In this document: positions 18,492 to 27,943 of the stretch, in pieces | Layout: each line of letters begins with the position of its first letter | Numbering within the stretch: the first letter of the stretch is position 1 | The notes under the pieces: generated by a model | Seen by the model: only the letters and a program-made list of their open reading frames with translations | What the model was told of the DNA's origin: nothing | The model's database searches: none | Position numbers and translations under genes: made by a program | DNA from: Coneutiohabitans sp964457925 | Lineage (GTDB): Bacteria > Zhuqueibacterota > Zhuqueibacteria > Zhuqueibacterales > Zhuqueibacteraceae | DNA length: 64,000 bases | Assembly (NCBI GenBank): GCA_964457925.1 | Contig: CAYWGH010000004.1 | Span: 1 to 64,000, forward strand | Direction: 5' to 3'

Positions 18492-19007
18492 ATGATGAAG
18501 AAAGTACTTGCCGCTATTTCACTCTCCGCCATCGTTTTGTGGTTTGGAGATTTCGGAAGCGTTGAAGCGCAGACCCATGGAACGACGCTGCTGCAACCAG
18601 CAAGCATGAAATCCGCCGACAACGATACGGTCGTGACCATTGCCAATCTCTCTGTCGATAGGCTGCGTCTGGTGGTTGGGCTTGAGGAAATGCAAGCACA
18701 TATTGCGCGCATGACCAAGCTGGGGCAGAAAGCCGGACTCATGTGGATGGATTTGAGTGATACCCACATCATCTCCATCGCCGTTTTTCAGCAGCAACGG
18801 CTGATCAACGACAACGAGGCCAAGATGACGCTCAAAGTCAAAATTCCCAAAGGCGAAGCGGAAACGCGCGAGATGTATTTCATCACAGGGCTGGATAGCT
18901 TCAATGAAGGTTTTAATCTGGAAGCGAAGGGAAAGTATCATTTCACCGTTCTACTTGAACGCAAAGGAAAATCAAGCCGAGCAGAGTTTACTTATGAAGT
19001 GAAGTAA
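18492..19007 (+). CDS. Exported small protein, unknown function
   Basis: 171 residues with a signal peptide cleaved after VEAQ. The mature protein has a beta-rich C-terminal half (EAKMTLKVKIP, KGKYHFTVLLERKG, RAEFTYEVK) like small extracytoplasmic sandwich domains, and no cysteines. GAGGTGAT lies before the ATG at 18492. It follows the TonB receptor by 48 bp and may be part of its substrate system. I do not recognise a named family. Confidence 0.6.
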   Translation: MMKKVLAAISLSAIVLWFGDFGSVEAQTHGTTLLQPASMKSADNDTVVTIANLSVDRLRLVVGLEEMQAHIARMTKLGQKAGLMWMDLSDTHIISIAVFQQQRLINDNEAKMTLKVKIPKGEAETREMYFITGLDSFNEGFNLEAKGKYHFTVLLERKGKSSRAEFTYEVK

Positions 19008-19121
19008 CGCCGCTAATGAAAAACAAAAGTGGCAGTTGCAGTAGCAGAAACAGGACAATATCTAAGTGCTACTGCCGCTGCGGCTGCTACTGTAGCCTGT
19101 AAAGGGAAGGAGGCATTTGCT

Positions 19122-20198
19122 ATGAAAAAGATTATCGTTCTCCTCGCGATTCTGCCGGTGATTTGGTTGGCCGGCTGTGCGGGTTATATTCCTCCCATTA
19201 AGGAAGATCCCAATGCCGTCACATTGATTCTCAAAAACGGCGAGAAGGTGGATGGCCGTATTTTGGACATCCAAGGCGATTTGATTCGCTTTGAGTCGAG
19301 CAATTGGGTTGAAAACGCGCATTTCAGCGAATTCACCCGCGCCAACGAGGTGAAATTCATTCAGTTGTCCAGCGGCTCACGATACACTTTCAGGGAGTTT
19401 ATCGATTATCGTTGGAAGCTTCAATCTCCAACCCCGCTTGCAGGAAATGGCGTCGCAAAGGCCGAACAAAAAGACGTGACCGAAGCGAAGGCAGGACAAG
19501 ACCCACAATACGAGCAACTGAAGAAGAAAGCGGTTGCGGAGATGACGCCCAACGAGTTTAGTTACTTCATGCTGATGAAGCAACAGGAAGCCAAAGCTCA
19601 GCCAGAGAAAAAAGTCCAGCCCGCGCCAGCCAATGCTACGACAGCAAAACCAGATTCAGTTGTAACAGCTCCCAGCATTTTTTCTCTCCTGCCGCGTGCT
19701 GAATCAAAAATTTCCAAAGAGGAAGAAGCTATTAAGGACATCGCGAGCTTCCTCATTGAAGCCGAGCTCGTCGGGCCATTTTTCGATGTCGTGCGGCAGA
19801 AAAAAGAGCAAGGCGAGTTAATGACGCTCAATCAGCTTTGGCTGGTGCGCGCCATCACCGAAATGCCGGAATGGAAGAAGCGCCAGGACGATTTGCGCAA
19901 TTTCTCCACCGTGGCGCAACAAGCCATGTCGCGTGTTTATCTCTACTCGCCGGACAGCTTGAGCCAACGTCTGGGACTTCGTTTCGATCTCAATGCTGAA
20001 ATGGATTTCCGCGATTTGATGGAACAATTGCACCAGCGTTTCGGCAACACTGTGACGATGGGTGATTTTCGGCTGCTGGTGACGGTTTTCCAAGAGGACG
20101 CCGCCCGTGCTTTTCGGGAAATTTTGAATCATTACACCGCCTGGCGGTACGCTTTCGAAAATAAACATCCGCTGTATTCGAAGAACGTTGTTAGATAG
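19122..20198 (+). CDS. Lipoprotein with SH3-like N-domain and helical C-domain, unknown
   Basis: 358 residues. Signal peptide with lipobox IWLAGC (about 20). Residues about 33-90 read like a small beta-barrel (VTLILKNGEKVDGRILDIQGDLIRFES, Sm/SH3-like); then a Lys/Gln/Ala-rich linker and a helical C-terminal domain. AAGGGAAGGAGG precedes the ATG, ruling out the in-frame upstream start at 19029. The upstream gap (19008-19121) contains a CAGTAGCAG/CTGCTACTG inverted repeat. No enzyme motif is seen. Confidence 0.65.
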   Translation: MKKIIVLLAILPVIWLAGCAGYIPPIKEDPNAVTLILKNGEKVDGRILDIQGDLIRFESSNWVENAHFSEFTRANEVKFIQLSSGSRYTFREFIDYRWKLQSPTPLAGNGVAKAEQKDVTEAKAGQDPQYEQLKKKAVAEMTPNEFSYFMLMKQQEAKAQPEKKVQPAPANATTAKPDSVVTAPSIFSLLPRAESKISKEEEAIKDIASFLIEAELVGPFFDVVRQKKEQGELMTLNQLWLVRAITEMPEWKKRQDDLRNFSTVAQQAMSRVYLYSPDSLSQRLGLRFDLNAEMDFRDLMEQLHQRFGNTVTMGDFRLLVTVFQEDAARAFREILNHYTAWRYAFENKHPLYSKNVVR

Positions 20199-20216
20199 CC
20201 CAACTTGACACGGAAA

Positions 20217-20267
20217 CCGCCTCGCTTGATATTGGATCGTTCCTTAAGGATTGAGGAAGCGAGGCGG
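20217..20267. repeat. Stem-loop between lipoprotein and CBM48 genes
   Basis: CCGCCTCGCTT (20217-20227) pairs perfectly with AAGCGAGGCGG (20257-20267), 29-nt loop. It lies 19 bp after the lipoprotein stop. No T-run follows, so it is a weak or factor-dependent terminator or a processing hairpin. Confidence 0.5.
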
Positions 20268-20296
20268 CTCCATCAAACATCCCAAGGAGAAAATTT

Positions 20297-20593
20297 ATGC
20301 TCAAGAAAAAGTATTCCGACAATAACCAGTCGTGCCAGGTGACGTTTGAGCTGCCGGCTGACGTGAATGCGCAAACCGCCTGCGTGTGCGGTGAATTTAA
20401 CGCTTGGGATACCAATGCCCATCCGATGAAGCGCCGCAAAGATGGAAGTTTTTCGCTAACGCTTTCCCTCGACGCTGGGCGGCAGTACCGTTTTCGCTAC
20501 TGGCTGGATGGCGAGCGTTGGGAGAACGACTCGACTGCGGATGGTTACGCGCCCAATCCATTTGGCAGCGAAGATTCACTCGTGGAAACGTAA
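20297..20593 (+). CDS. CBM48 (isoamylase N-terminal-like) glycogen-binding protein
   Basis: 98 residues comprising a single CBM48/AMPK-like beta-sandwich: VTFELPADVNAQTACVCGEFN, followed by WDTNAHPMKRRKDGSFSLTLSLDAG and YRFRYWLDGERWENDSTAD. Such stand-alone modules bind alpha-glucans and guide glycogen enzymes. It directly precedes the alpha-glucan phosphorylase gene (110-bp gap), which fits a role in glycogen recognition. AAGGAG lies about ten bases before the ATG. Confidence 0.85.
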   Translation: MLKKKYSDNNQSCQVTFELPADVNAQTACVCGEFNAWDTNAHPMKRRKDGSFSLTLSLDAGRQYRFRYWLDGERWENDSTADGYAPNPFGSEDSLVET

Positions 20594-20703
20594 GACCATT
20601 TCATGAGACCGTATCGCGTAAACAAAAAAGACGGTTTACAGCGAGCGCGACATGCAGAAGGATTACTCAAAAAAATTTCATATTTGAAGAATCAAAGGAC
20701 GAC

Positions 20704-22398
20704 ATGATGACACAACGAACTATAGCGTACTTTTCAATGGAGGTGGGGATTATGACAGGAATGCCGACCTACAGCGGCGGCTTGGGCGTGCTGGCGGGAG
20801 ATACGATTCGTTCCGCCGCCGATCTCAAAGTTCCGATGGTCGCGTTCACGCTGCTGCATCGGAAAGGATATTTTCACCAGCGCCTCGATGCCAGCGGCTG
20901 GCAACAAGAGGAAACGGTGGAATGGATCGTCGAGAGCTTTTTACAAGAGATGCCGCAAAGAGCTTCGGTGACCATCGAAGGACGTACCGTTCATCTCCGC
21001 GCCTGGAAATACGAAGTCGTTGGCAATCTCGGCTTCAAGGTTCCGGTTTATCTTCTGGATGCTGATCTGCCGGAAAATTCCGACTGGGACAGAAGGCTCA
21101 CTGATTTTCTTTATGGCGGCGATCAACATTATCGGTTTTGCCAGGAAGTCATTCTCGGCATCGGCGGCGTGAGAATGCTGCGCGCGCTCGGTTACGAAAA
21201 CATCGAGCGTTTCCACATGAACGAAGGACACGCCAGCTTGCTCGCATTGGAGCTTTTGGATGAAGAAGCAAAGAGAGCCGGTCGCCAATCCATCACGCAC
21301 GATGATGTTGAAGCCGTGAGAAAGAAATGCGTATTCACGACTCACACGCCCGTTCCCGCCGGACACGACAAGTTCCCGCTGGATTTGGTGCATCGTGTGT
21401 TGGGACGCCGCGAAGTATATGACATGCGGGAAGTGTTTTGCTGCGAAGGCGTTCTCAACATGACCTTCCTTGCGCTCAACCTGAGCCACTACGTCAACGG
21501 CGTCGCCAAAAAACACGGCGAAGTTTCTCAACTGATGTTTGCGCGTTACATGATTGACTCCATCACCAACGGCGTGCATGGCTTCACCTGGGTGGCCGAG
21601 CCTTTTCAGGAGCTTTTTGATCGCTACATTTGGGGTTGGGAACAAGACAATTTCAGCTTGCGATATGCGTTGAACATTCCCAAGCAGGAAATATGGCAGG
21701 CGCATGCACAGGCGAAGCAGCGATTGATCCAGTATGTGAGCGACAAAACCGGCGTTGGTATGGATGCGGAAGTTTTCACTATTGGTTTTGCTCGACGTGC
21801 GGCAACTTACAAACGCGGCGATTTGCTCTTTACAGATATCGAACGTCTCAAAAACATCGCCGCGAATGCCGGCCCCATTCAGTTGATTTACGCGGGCAAA
21901 GCGCATCCGCAAGATCACGACGGCAAAGAGATCATCCAACGCATTTTTCGAGCAGAGGAAGCGCTCAAGCCAAATATCAAGATGGCCTATCTCGAGAATT
22001 ACGACATGGAAGTTGGTAAATTGATCACTGCCGGTGTTGACGTGTGGCTGAACACACCGCAACCACCCAATGAGGCCTCGGGCACCAGCGGCATGAAGGC
22101 GGCGCTCAACGGCGTGCCGAGCTTGAGCGTGCTGGATGGTTGGTGGATCGAAGGACATATCGAAGGCGTCACCGGATGGTCGATCGGCGAAAACGGGCGC
22201 GGCTTGGGAGAAAATCACGACTGGTCGAAAGATGCCGCGTCGCTTTATGACAAACTGGAGCACGTTATTCTTCCGATGTTTTATCGTGAGCGGGATCGGT
22301 TCATCGAGGTGATGCGCCACGCGATTGCGCTCAACGGCTCGTTCTTCAACACGCAGCGAATGGTGCAGCAGTATGTTTTGAATGCGTATTTTCGTTGA
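20704..22398 (+). CDS. glgP: Alpha-glucan (glycogen/maltodextrin) phosphorylase, short type
   Basis: 564 residues, the short Thermotoga/archaeal-type GT35 phosphorylase lacking the long N-terminal extension of E. coli MalP. Motifs include AYFSMEVGI and TYSGGLGVLAGDT near the N-terminus, FHMNEGHA, FTTHTPVPAGHDKF, and the PLP/phosphate region EASGTSGMKAALNGVPSLSVLDGWW (in part). It releases glucose-1-phosphate from alpha-glucans. The ATG at 20704 (or 20707) is chosen since homology starts there; the long upstream in-frame extension is a shadow of the CBM48 gene. Confidence 0.93.
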   Translation: MMTQRTIAYFSMEVGIMTGMPTYSGGLGVLAGDTIRSAADLKVPMVAFTLLHRKGYFHQRLDASGWQQEETVEWIVESFLQEMPQRASVTIEGRTVHLRAWKYEVVGNLGFKVPVYLLDADLPENSDWDRRLTDFLYGGDQHYRFCQEVILGIGGVRMLRALGYENIERFHMNEGHASLLALELLDEEAKRAGRQSITHDDVEAVRKKCVFTTHTPVPAGHDKFPLDLVHRVLGRREVYDMREVFCCEGVLNMTFLALNLSHYVNGVAKKHGEVSQLMFARYMIDSITNGVHGFTWVAEPFQELFDRYIWGWEQDNFSLRYALNIPKQEIWQAHAQAKQRLIQYVSDKTGVGMDAEVFTIGFARRAATYKRGDLLFTDIERLKNIAANAGPIQLIYAGKAHPQDHDGKEIIQRIFRAEEALKPNIKMAYLENYDMEVGKLITAGVDVWLNTPQPPNEASGTSGMKAALNGVPSLSVLDGWWIEGHIEGVTGWSIGENGRGLGENHDWSKDAASLYDKLEHVILPMFYRERDRFIEVMRHAIALNGSFFNTQRMVQQYVLNAYFR

Positions 22399-22409
22399 AT
22401 GAAAAAATC

Positions 22410-23024
22410 ATGTTGACTCATCTCATCACACACACCGTTTGCAAATTATTGCTTGCGGCGTTTCTCGGAGGCATCATTGGACTAGAGCGCGAGCTGCGCG
22501 GCAAACCCGCCGGCCTGCGCACCAACATGCTCATCGCGATGGGCTCGACGTTGTTCACGACGATTTCGATGCAAATGGCCGTGAACGCTGATCCGACGCG
22601 CATTGCCGCGCAGGTGGTTACGGGAATTGGTTTTATCGGCGCAGGTGTTATTCTGCGGGAGCATGGCGCTGTGATCGGCCTCACCACCGCTGCGACGATT
22701 TTTGTGGTGGCCGCCGTCGGCGTCGCCGTCGGCGCAGGCTTGTGGTGGCCATCAGTATTTGCGACCGTGATCGTGCTCATCACCTTGTTGGCATTGGTTC
22801 CCATTGAGCGGTGGTTGAAAACAAAACGACCGAACCTCAACCACGCAACGACAGACTATTTTACTTCGCATGGTTACGCAATGAATGTTCTATCGAGCAT
22901 GGACGTTGCAAATTTGGCGGTTGAACTTTCGTCTGTGCTTTCGCGCTATCAGTTGCGCGTTGAGCCGATGCAGACTGTGCATGCGCAAGAAGAATCTCAA
23001 AACCAATGCAAGGCTTCATCATGA
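22410..23024 (+). CDS. MgtC/SapB family membrane protein
   Basis: 204 residues with four to five membrane helices and the MgtC signature: AFLGGIIGLERELRGKPAGLRTNM (in part), then GTGIGFIGAG-like VVTGIGFIGAGVILRE and GLTTAATIFVVAAVG. A soluble C-terminal tail of about 60 residues follows. MgtC proteins modulate Mg2+ homeostasis and ATP synthase or membrane potential; it lies two genes before atpB, in keeping with a link to F-type ATPase. The ATG at 22410 is chosen over TTG 22395. Confidence 0.88.
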   Translation: MLTHLITHTVCKLLLAAFLGGIIGLERELRGKPAGLRTNMLIAMGSTLFTTISMQMAVNADPTRIAAQVVTGIGFIGAGVILREHGAVIGLTTAATIFVVAAVGVAVGAGLWWPSVFATVIVLITLLALVPIERWLKTKRPNLNHATTDYFTSHGYAMNVLSSMDVANLAVELSSVLSRYQLRVEPMQTVHAQEESQNQCKASS

Positions 23025-23036
23025 AAGGGAAATGCC

Positions 23037-23591
23037 ATGTTCCCCAATACTAGCCGGACTTCAGATGTGAATGCGCCGCCTTTATCTTCAGAGATGTTTG
23101 GACGTGCAGGCCAATACAATCCGCCGACAGCGATTAAATTGGTCAACACCGAAAAAGTTTGCGAGCTGACCATGCCGAGCCAGACCGAAAACTTGGAGTT
23201 GATTCGGGCGCTCGTTGCCAAAATCGCGCAAAAAGCTGGTTTTGCAGAAATGGCAGTCATGCAGATTACGCTTGCCGTTGAGGAAGCCTGTGTCAATGCC
23301 ATCAAACATGCGCACAAAAACAACGTCGCCAAGCCGCTTCGCATTCAGATCAAAACGGATCACCAAAAGTTGACCGTCGTGGTGAGCGATCGGGGAAAAG
23401 GATTTGATTTCCAAAATTTAAAAGAGCCGGATATGCAGGAATATTTTGCCAAACGGCGACCAGGAGGACTGGGCATCGTTTTGATGAAACGCCTCATGGA
23501 TGAAGTTCATTTTGAAACCCTAAAGGGTAAAGGAACGCGGGTCTGGTTGGTCAGGTATCTCACAAATCATCAAAAGCAGAACGTGCATTGA
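23037..23591 (+). CDS. Anti-sigma regulatory serine kinase, RsbW-like
   Basis: 184 residues, a GHKL-type ATPase domain: N-box EEACVNAIKHAHK, G1 DRGKGFD, G2 PGGLGIVLMKRLMDE. An N-terminal extension of about 45 residues precedes it. Such kinases sequester a sigma factor or phosphorylate an STAS anti-anti-sigma antagonist. An ECF-type sigma factor is encoded two genes downstream, but RsbW-like kinases usually partner sigB-type factors, so direct partnership is uncertain. Confidence 0.88.
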   Translation: MFPNTSRTSDVNAPPLSSEMFGRAGQYNPPTAIKLVNTEKVCELTMPSQTENLELIRALVAKIAQKAGFAEMAVMQITLAVEEACVNAIKHAHKNNVAKPLRIQIKTDHQKLTVVVSDRGKGFDFQNLKEPDMQEYFAKRRPGGLGIVLMKRLMDEVHFETLKGKGTRVWLVRYLTNHQKQNVH

Positions 23592-23592
23592 T

Positions 23593-24381
23593 ATGATCGA
23601 AACTCCACCCGATACCACCAAACACAACTTTGACTTCACGGCGTTCATGCGTGAAGAGCTGGAAGACAAAGTGCTGGTGAAACTACCGAGGATTTTCGGC
23701 ATCGATCTCTCGATCACCAAAGACGTGTTGATGATGCTGATCGCCGCCGTCATTATCGTTGTCTTTTGCCATCTGGCGATGCGCCGGCGCAAACCGTTTC
23801 CAATGCCATTGAGCTTGCAAAATATTCTTGAAACCATTGCGGAGTTCGTGGAGAATGCCGCCAAACCTTTTCTCGGCGAGCAGGTCGGCCGCTTTATGCC
23901 GTTTTTGCTGGCGCTGTTTCTCTTTATTTTGGTCAACAACCTGATGGGCGTCTTTCCAGGCGCGAGCAAAGCGACCGCGAATATCAGCGTGACTGCGGGG
24001 CTGGCCGGCCTCACCTTCATCGTCGTGCAAATCTCTGGCATCCGCCAGCATGGTCTCGTCGGCTATCTACGCCATCTTGTGCCGCCAGGTGTGCCGAAGC
24101 TACTCTTGCCCATCATGATTCCGGTGGAGTTATTGGGCATGCTCACCAAGCCGTTTGCTTTGGCGATCCGTCTTTTTGCCAACATGACCGCGGGTCACAT
24201 CGTGATCGCCGCCTTTATTGGCCTGATCTTTCTGCTCCAGAGTTGGTTCGTGGTGCCCCTTTCCGTCTTGGGCGCGGTGGGAGTGAGTCTTTTGGAAATT
24301 CTTATTGCCTTCATTCAGGCGTACATTTTCACTTTGCTCTCCGCGGTGTTTATTGGATTGGCAATACAAGAAAATCATTAA
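23593..24381 (+). CDS. atpB: F0 ATP synthase subunit a, isolated
   Basis: 262 residues, five to six membrane helices. The conserved Arg motif is AIRLFANMTAGH (about residue 195), with LLGMLTKPFAL before it and VSLLEILIAFIQAYIFTLLS in the C-terminal helix pair. It forms the proton path at the c-ring. No atpE, atpF or F1 genes are near; the genes around it encode an anti-sigma kinase (one-bp gap) and a sigma factor (overlap of one bp, TAATG). It is either a split ATP synthase locus or an alternative F-type ATPase subunit. Confidence 0.9.
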   Translation: MIETPPDTTKHNFDFTAFMREELEDKVLVKLPRIFGIDLSITKDVLMMLIAAVIIVVFCHLAMRRRKPFPMPLSLQNILETIAEFVENAAKPFLGEQVGRFMPFLLALFLFILVNNLMGVFPGASKATANISVTAGLAGLTFIVVQISGIRQHGLVGYLRHLVPPGVPKLLLPIMIPVELLGMLTKPFALAIRLFANMTAGHIVIAAFIGLIFLLQSWFVVPLSVLGAVGVSLLEILIAFIQAYIFTLLSAVFIGLAIQENH

Positions 24382-24950
24382 TGCAGAAAAAAACTGTAAC
24401 AAATCCGCTTTGCCAGCGACTAACAAGAGAAGATCCAGTGTTGGCGAATGAAAACGGAAAATATCAATCACGATTCATTGAGCTGGTCAATCGCCATCAA
24501 AACATCGTTCACAAGGTCTGCAGCATTTATGCCGCCGATGCAGATGATCAGCAAGATCTTTTGCAGGAAATTCTTTACCAGTTATGGCGATCTTATCCCT
24601 CCTTCCAACAAAAATCCCAGTTCAGCACGTGGATGTATCGCATCGCTTTAAACACGGCGATTACGAATTTCAGAAAGGCGAAGCGCAAGCCAGCGCACGT
24701 GCCGATCAATAAAACGCTCGAGAACGAGCTGCGAATGAGCGATCATCATAGCCACATTGAGCAGATCGAGATTCTCCAGCAGGCCATCGCCAGGCTCAAT
24801 CCGATTGATAAGGCCGTTATCATGCTCTATCTCGACGAATTGAGCTACAGGGAAATGGCCGAGATTCTCGACTTGTCCGAGAGCAATATCAGAGTGAAAT
24901 TGAATCGCATCAAAAACAAGCTTCAAGAATGGGCGCAACAACTGCAATAA
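24381..24950 (+). CDS. ECF-type RNA polymerase sigma factor
   Basis: 189 residues. Region 2: FIELVNRHQNIVHKVCSIYAADADDQQDLLQEILYQLWRS in part, with WMYRIALNTAI; region 4: LDELSYREMAEILDLSESNIRVKLNRIKNKLQ, the helix-turn-helix. The start ATG overlaps the stop of atpB. No obvious anti-sigma follows immediately; the nearest candidate is the RsbW-like kinase upstream. Downstream the nine-haem cytochrome gene starts 157 bp away, so it may control envelope-electron-transfer genes, an inference. Confidence 0.88.
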   Translation: MQKKTVTNPLCQRLTREDPVLANENGKYQSRFIELVNRHQNIVHKVCSIYAADADDQQDLLQEILYQLWRSYPSFQQKSQFSTWMYRIALNTAITNFRKAKRKPAHVPINKTLENELRMSDHHSHIEQIEILQQAIARLNPIDKAVIMLYLDELSYREMAEILDLSESNIRVKLNRIKNKLQEWAQQLQ

Positions 24951-25107
24951 AGGAGATGATGGCCAATTCTCAATCGTAAATGTTTGGCTCGATCGGCAAA
25001 ACTCAGAAAGGAGGTGATGAGAGCGGATAAAAGTAATTATCAACTTCGTGTATGAGGCGTATGAAATTTTTAATTAAATCGCTTGTGTCACTTTCACGGA
25101 GGCTTTT

Positions 25108-27930
25108 ATGAAATCAAAGAAACCGCTTTACAGTTGGGCGGCGATGATGACTTTAATTTTATATGCAGGTTTCTCGTTCGCTCAAGCGCCAACCGCAATC
25201 ATTAAAATTGAAGGTTACAGTCCGCAGGAGATTCGCGATCTCAAATTGACCTCGCCGCGCTCGACCGGTTTGTCGAATGTCGGACTCGGACAATTGGTCT
25301 ATATTCTTGGTCGTGATTCTCTCAACGCGACGGTGACAAGTTTCGCGTGGTCATTGACGACGAAACCGGCGGGGTCCACGGCGGCGTTGGACAGCTCCAA
25401 CAAAAAACAAACGACTTTCAAACCGGATTTGGCCGGAAAGTACACCGTACAGTTAGTGATTACCACCGCTGGCGGCACAAGCAAAACAAGATCAGTCGTC
25501 ATCAACGCGGCCAAGTTCGTGGGCGTCGGTGGAATGGATGGCTTGCCGTCGAATCCAGCGGAAGGTAATTGTAGTTTGTGCCATTCGACTAATTTCAACC
25601 AATGGACTAAAACCGGGCATTCTTCGATGCTGAAGCGCGGCATCGATGGCACATTAAGCCCTTTTTATAACGAATCATGTATCCAATGCCACACCACCGG
25701 CTATGACGATTCGCCAAGCGCAGTCAATGATGGCTTCGACGATGTGCAAAAGGAAGTTGGATGGGTTTTCCCAACCAAGCTGCAAGCCGGAAATTACGAT
25801 ACCCTGAAGCTGAAATATCCGAAGCTGGCGCATCGAGCCAATGTTCAATGCGAAAGCTGCCACGGTCCGGGCAGCGGGCACTTGGGTGATAAAACCGGCA
25901 TTGCAATGAGCCTGGATGAAGCGGCTTGCGGCTATTGCCATGAAGAAGAGCCGTATAATCGCAAGAACACGCAGTGGAAAGAATCTCTGCATGCCAGCAC
26001 GGCACGCGAGTCTCAAGCAAACAATCCGAGTTGTGCCAAATGTCATTCTGGCTGGGCTTTCATTCGCCGGGTTGATGTGATCCCAAATGACAGGCGTCCA
26101 ACTTTGGGATTCCCACAAATCAGTTGCGCTGTCTGCCACGATCAGCATCGCGCCGATCTGCCGTCGCAAGTCCGTAGCTTGGACAACGTGACACTCGGCG
26201 ATAGTGTCACCGTGGTGAACTATGGCGGTATGGGCAAGGTCTGTATGCAATGTCATATCAGCCGCCGCGATGCGGAAGATTATACGAATAACGCAGCCAA
26301 TCTGAGTGTGAACTTTGGTCCGCACTACAGCAATCAAGCGGACATGCTTGACGGCTCGAATGCAATTGAGTATGGCATTCCGATTGGCACTTCAGGCCAT
26401 AAGTTTGCGGTGACAGATGCGTGCGTGACGTGCCACATGCAGGCAACGCTTGCGACAGGCAACCCCGCACGTGACAAAGTCGGCGAGCATACCTTTGCAA
26501 TGGACTGGGATAACGACACGCCGGATAATCCCGCCGATGATGTCGAGCACGTCGCTGTCTGTCAGAGCTGCCACGGCGCGATCAAATCGTTTGATGACAT
26601 CACGGCGAAAGCTGATTTCGATGAAGATGGGACGATCGAAGGCACACGCCACGAAATCGAAGGCTTGATTGCAGCGCTCGACAAAATTTTGCCGCCGCGC
26701 ACCTCGACGGCGGTCGTCAAACAGAACTTTGATTGGACGCTGCCGGGCTTGTCTCCAGCCGAAGTTTTGCGGCGCAAGGCATTGACCAAAGCGTGGTATA
26801 ACTGGCGCTTTGTCGAAGAAGATGGCAGCATGGGCGTGCACAATGCCGGTTATGCTATTACGTTGCTGCGGCGCGCGATTACTTCCATAACAACAGGCGA
26901 TGTCGGTGCCGTAAGCATTGTCCCTCCGATTAAAGATGTGCCGAACGATCAGGGCAAGCAAGTGCGCCTCACCTGGTCGAAGGCAGCGGGCGACGGCGTT
27001 TCGACCAATCCCATCACCGGTTATTCCGTGTGGCGTCGTGTTGATGACAAGCAATCAACGGCAGGTAAAATCACACGTGTTGATTCCAAAAATGCCTTGT
27101 TGGCGCAGGCGGCCAAAGAAAACGTCGGGAAGCGTTATGAGGTTGCGCAAACGGGAAGCTGGGATTTTGTAGCATGGTTGCCGGCCTCCGGATTTGAATT
27201 CTATAGCTTCGTAGCGCCGACGCTTTTTGATAGCACCGCGAGCGGCATTCATTGGTCGGTCTTCTTTATCGCGGCGCATTCGCGCAGTCAAAATTATGAA
27301 TCCGCGCCCGACAGCGGTTATTCCGTCGACAACTTGAAACCGACGACGCCGAGCAATATTGTGGCGAGCCTCCTGCCGGACAAAACCGTCAATTTGCGCT
27401 GGGCTGATCCGGAAGATACTGACTTCCAGTATTTCGCCATCTATCGCAGCACCACCAGCGGTTTTGATCCGAAAGGTATGCAGCCATACACCACGCTCAC
27501 CGGCACGAATTACATTGACAAAAACGTGGCGATTGGCAACAACTATTACTATCGCTTCTCCGCGTTCGATTTTTCCGGCAACGAGAGTGTTTACTCGCCG
27601 GAAATCAACGCCTTCATTACGAAGGTGGATGAACGCGGCGGCGGTATGCCAACGGCATACGCGCTGGAGCAGAATTATCCAAATCCATTCAATCCGGAAA
27701 CCACCATCAAATACGAGCTGCCAGCTTCGAGCCACGTGCGCTTGAACATTTACACGGCGCTGGGCCAAAAAGTGCGGCAGTTGGTGGATTACACGCAGCC
27801 GGCGGCCTATCATCGGGTGGTTTGGGATGGCCGCGACAATGCCGGCAATCTGTTGCCATCAGGTATGTACTTCTATCGTCTTGAAACCGAAAAGTTCACG
27901 GCGATCAAAAAGATGGTCATGATGAAATAG
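25108..27930 (+). CDS. Secreted nine-haem cytochrome c with type IX-like sorting domain
   Basis: 940 residues. Signal peptide (about 1-26), an Ig/PKD-like domain (40-140), then nine CxxCH motifs between about residues 153 and 490 (CSLCH, CIQCH, CESCH, CGYCH, CAKCH, CAVCH, CMQCH, CVTCH, CQSCH), a helical region, fibronectin-III-like repeats (620-830), and a C-terminal sorting domain with QNYPNPFNPETTI and GMYFYRLE. Multihaem proteins of this shape carry electrons at the cell surface or reduce oxyanions. GGAGG precedes the ATG. Haem attachment would rely on the Ccm system encoded at 5.3-10.3 kb. Confidence 0.9.
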   Translation: MKSKKPLYSWAAMMTLILYAGFSFAQAPTAIIKIEGYSPQEIRDLKLTSPRSTGLSNVGLGQLVYILGRDSLNATVTSFAWSLTTKPAGSTAALDSSNKKQTTFKPDLAGKYTVQLVITTAGGTSKTRSVVINAAKFVGVGGMDGLPSNPAEGNCSLCHSTNFNQWTKTGHSSMLKRGIDGTLSPFYNESCIQCHTTGYDDSPSAVNDGFDDVQKEVGWVFPTKLQAGNYDTLKLKYPKLAHRANVQCESCHGPGSGHLGDKTGIAMSLDEAACGYCHEEEPYNRKNTQWKESLHASTARESQANNPSCAKCHSGWAFIRRVDVIPNDRRPTLGFPQISCAVCHDQHRADLPSQVRSLDNVTLGDSVTVVNYGGMGKVCMQCHISRRDAEDYTNNAANLSVNFGPHYSNQADMLDGSNAIEYGIPIGTSGHKFAVTDACVTCHMQATLATGNPARDKVGEHTFAMDWDNDTPDNPADDVEHVAVCQSCHGAIKSFDDITAKADFDEDGTIEGTRHEIEGLIAALDKILPPRTSTAVVKQNFDWTLPGLSPAEVLRRKALTKAWYNWRFVEEDGSMGVHNAGYAITLLRRAITSITTGDVGAVSIVPPIKDVPNDQGKQVRLTWSKAAGDGVSTNPITGYSVWRRVDDKQSTAGKITRVDSKNALLAQAAKENVGKRYEVAQTGSWDFVAWLPASGFEFYSFVAPTLFDSTASGIHWSVFFIAAHSRSQNYESAPDSGYSVDNLKPTTPSNIVASLLPDKTVNLRWADPEDTDFQYFAIYRSTTSGFDPKGMQPYTTLTGTNYIDKNVAIGNNYYYRFSAFDFSGNESVYSPEINAFITKVDERGGGMPTAYALEQNYPNPFNPETTIKYELPASSHVRLNIYTALGQKVRQLVDYTQPAAYHRVVWDGRDNAGNLLPSGMYFYRLETEKFTAIKKMVMMK

Positions 27931-27943
27931 TATCAAATGGCTA

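Noticed and set aside
25017..25055. Twelve-codon frame after a strong GGAGGTGAT site upstream of the cytochrome gene
   Set aside because: Very short, with no sign of a leader-peptide pattern; the ATG overlaps the ribosome site. Kept as untranslated leader.
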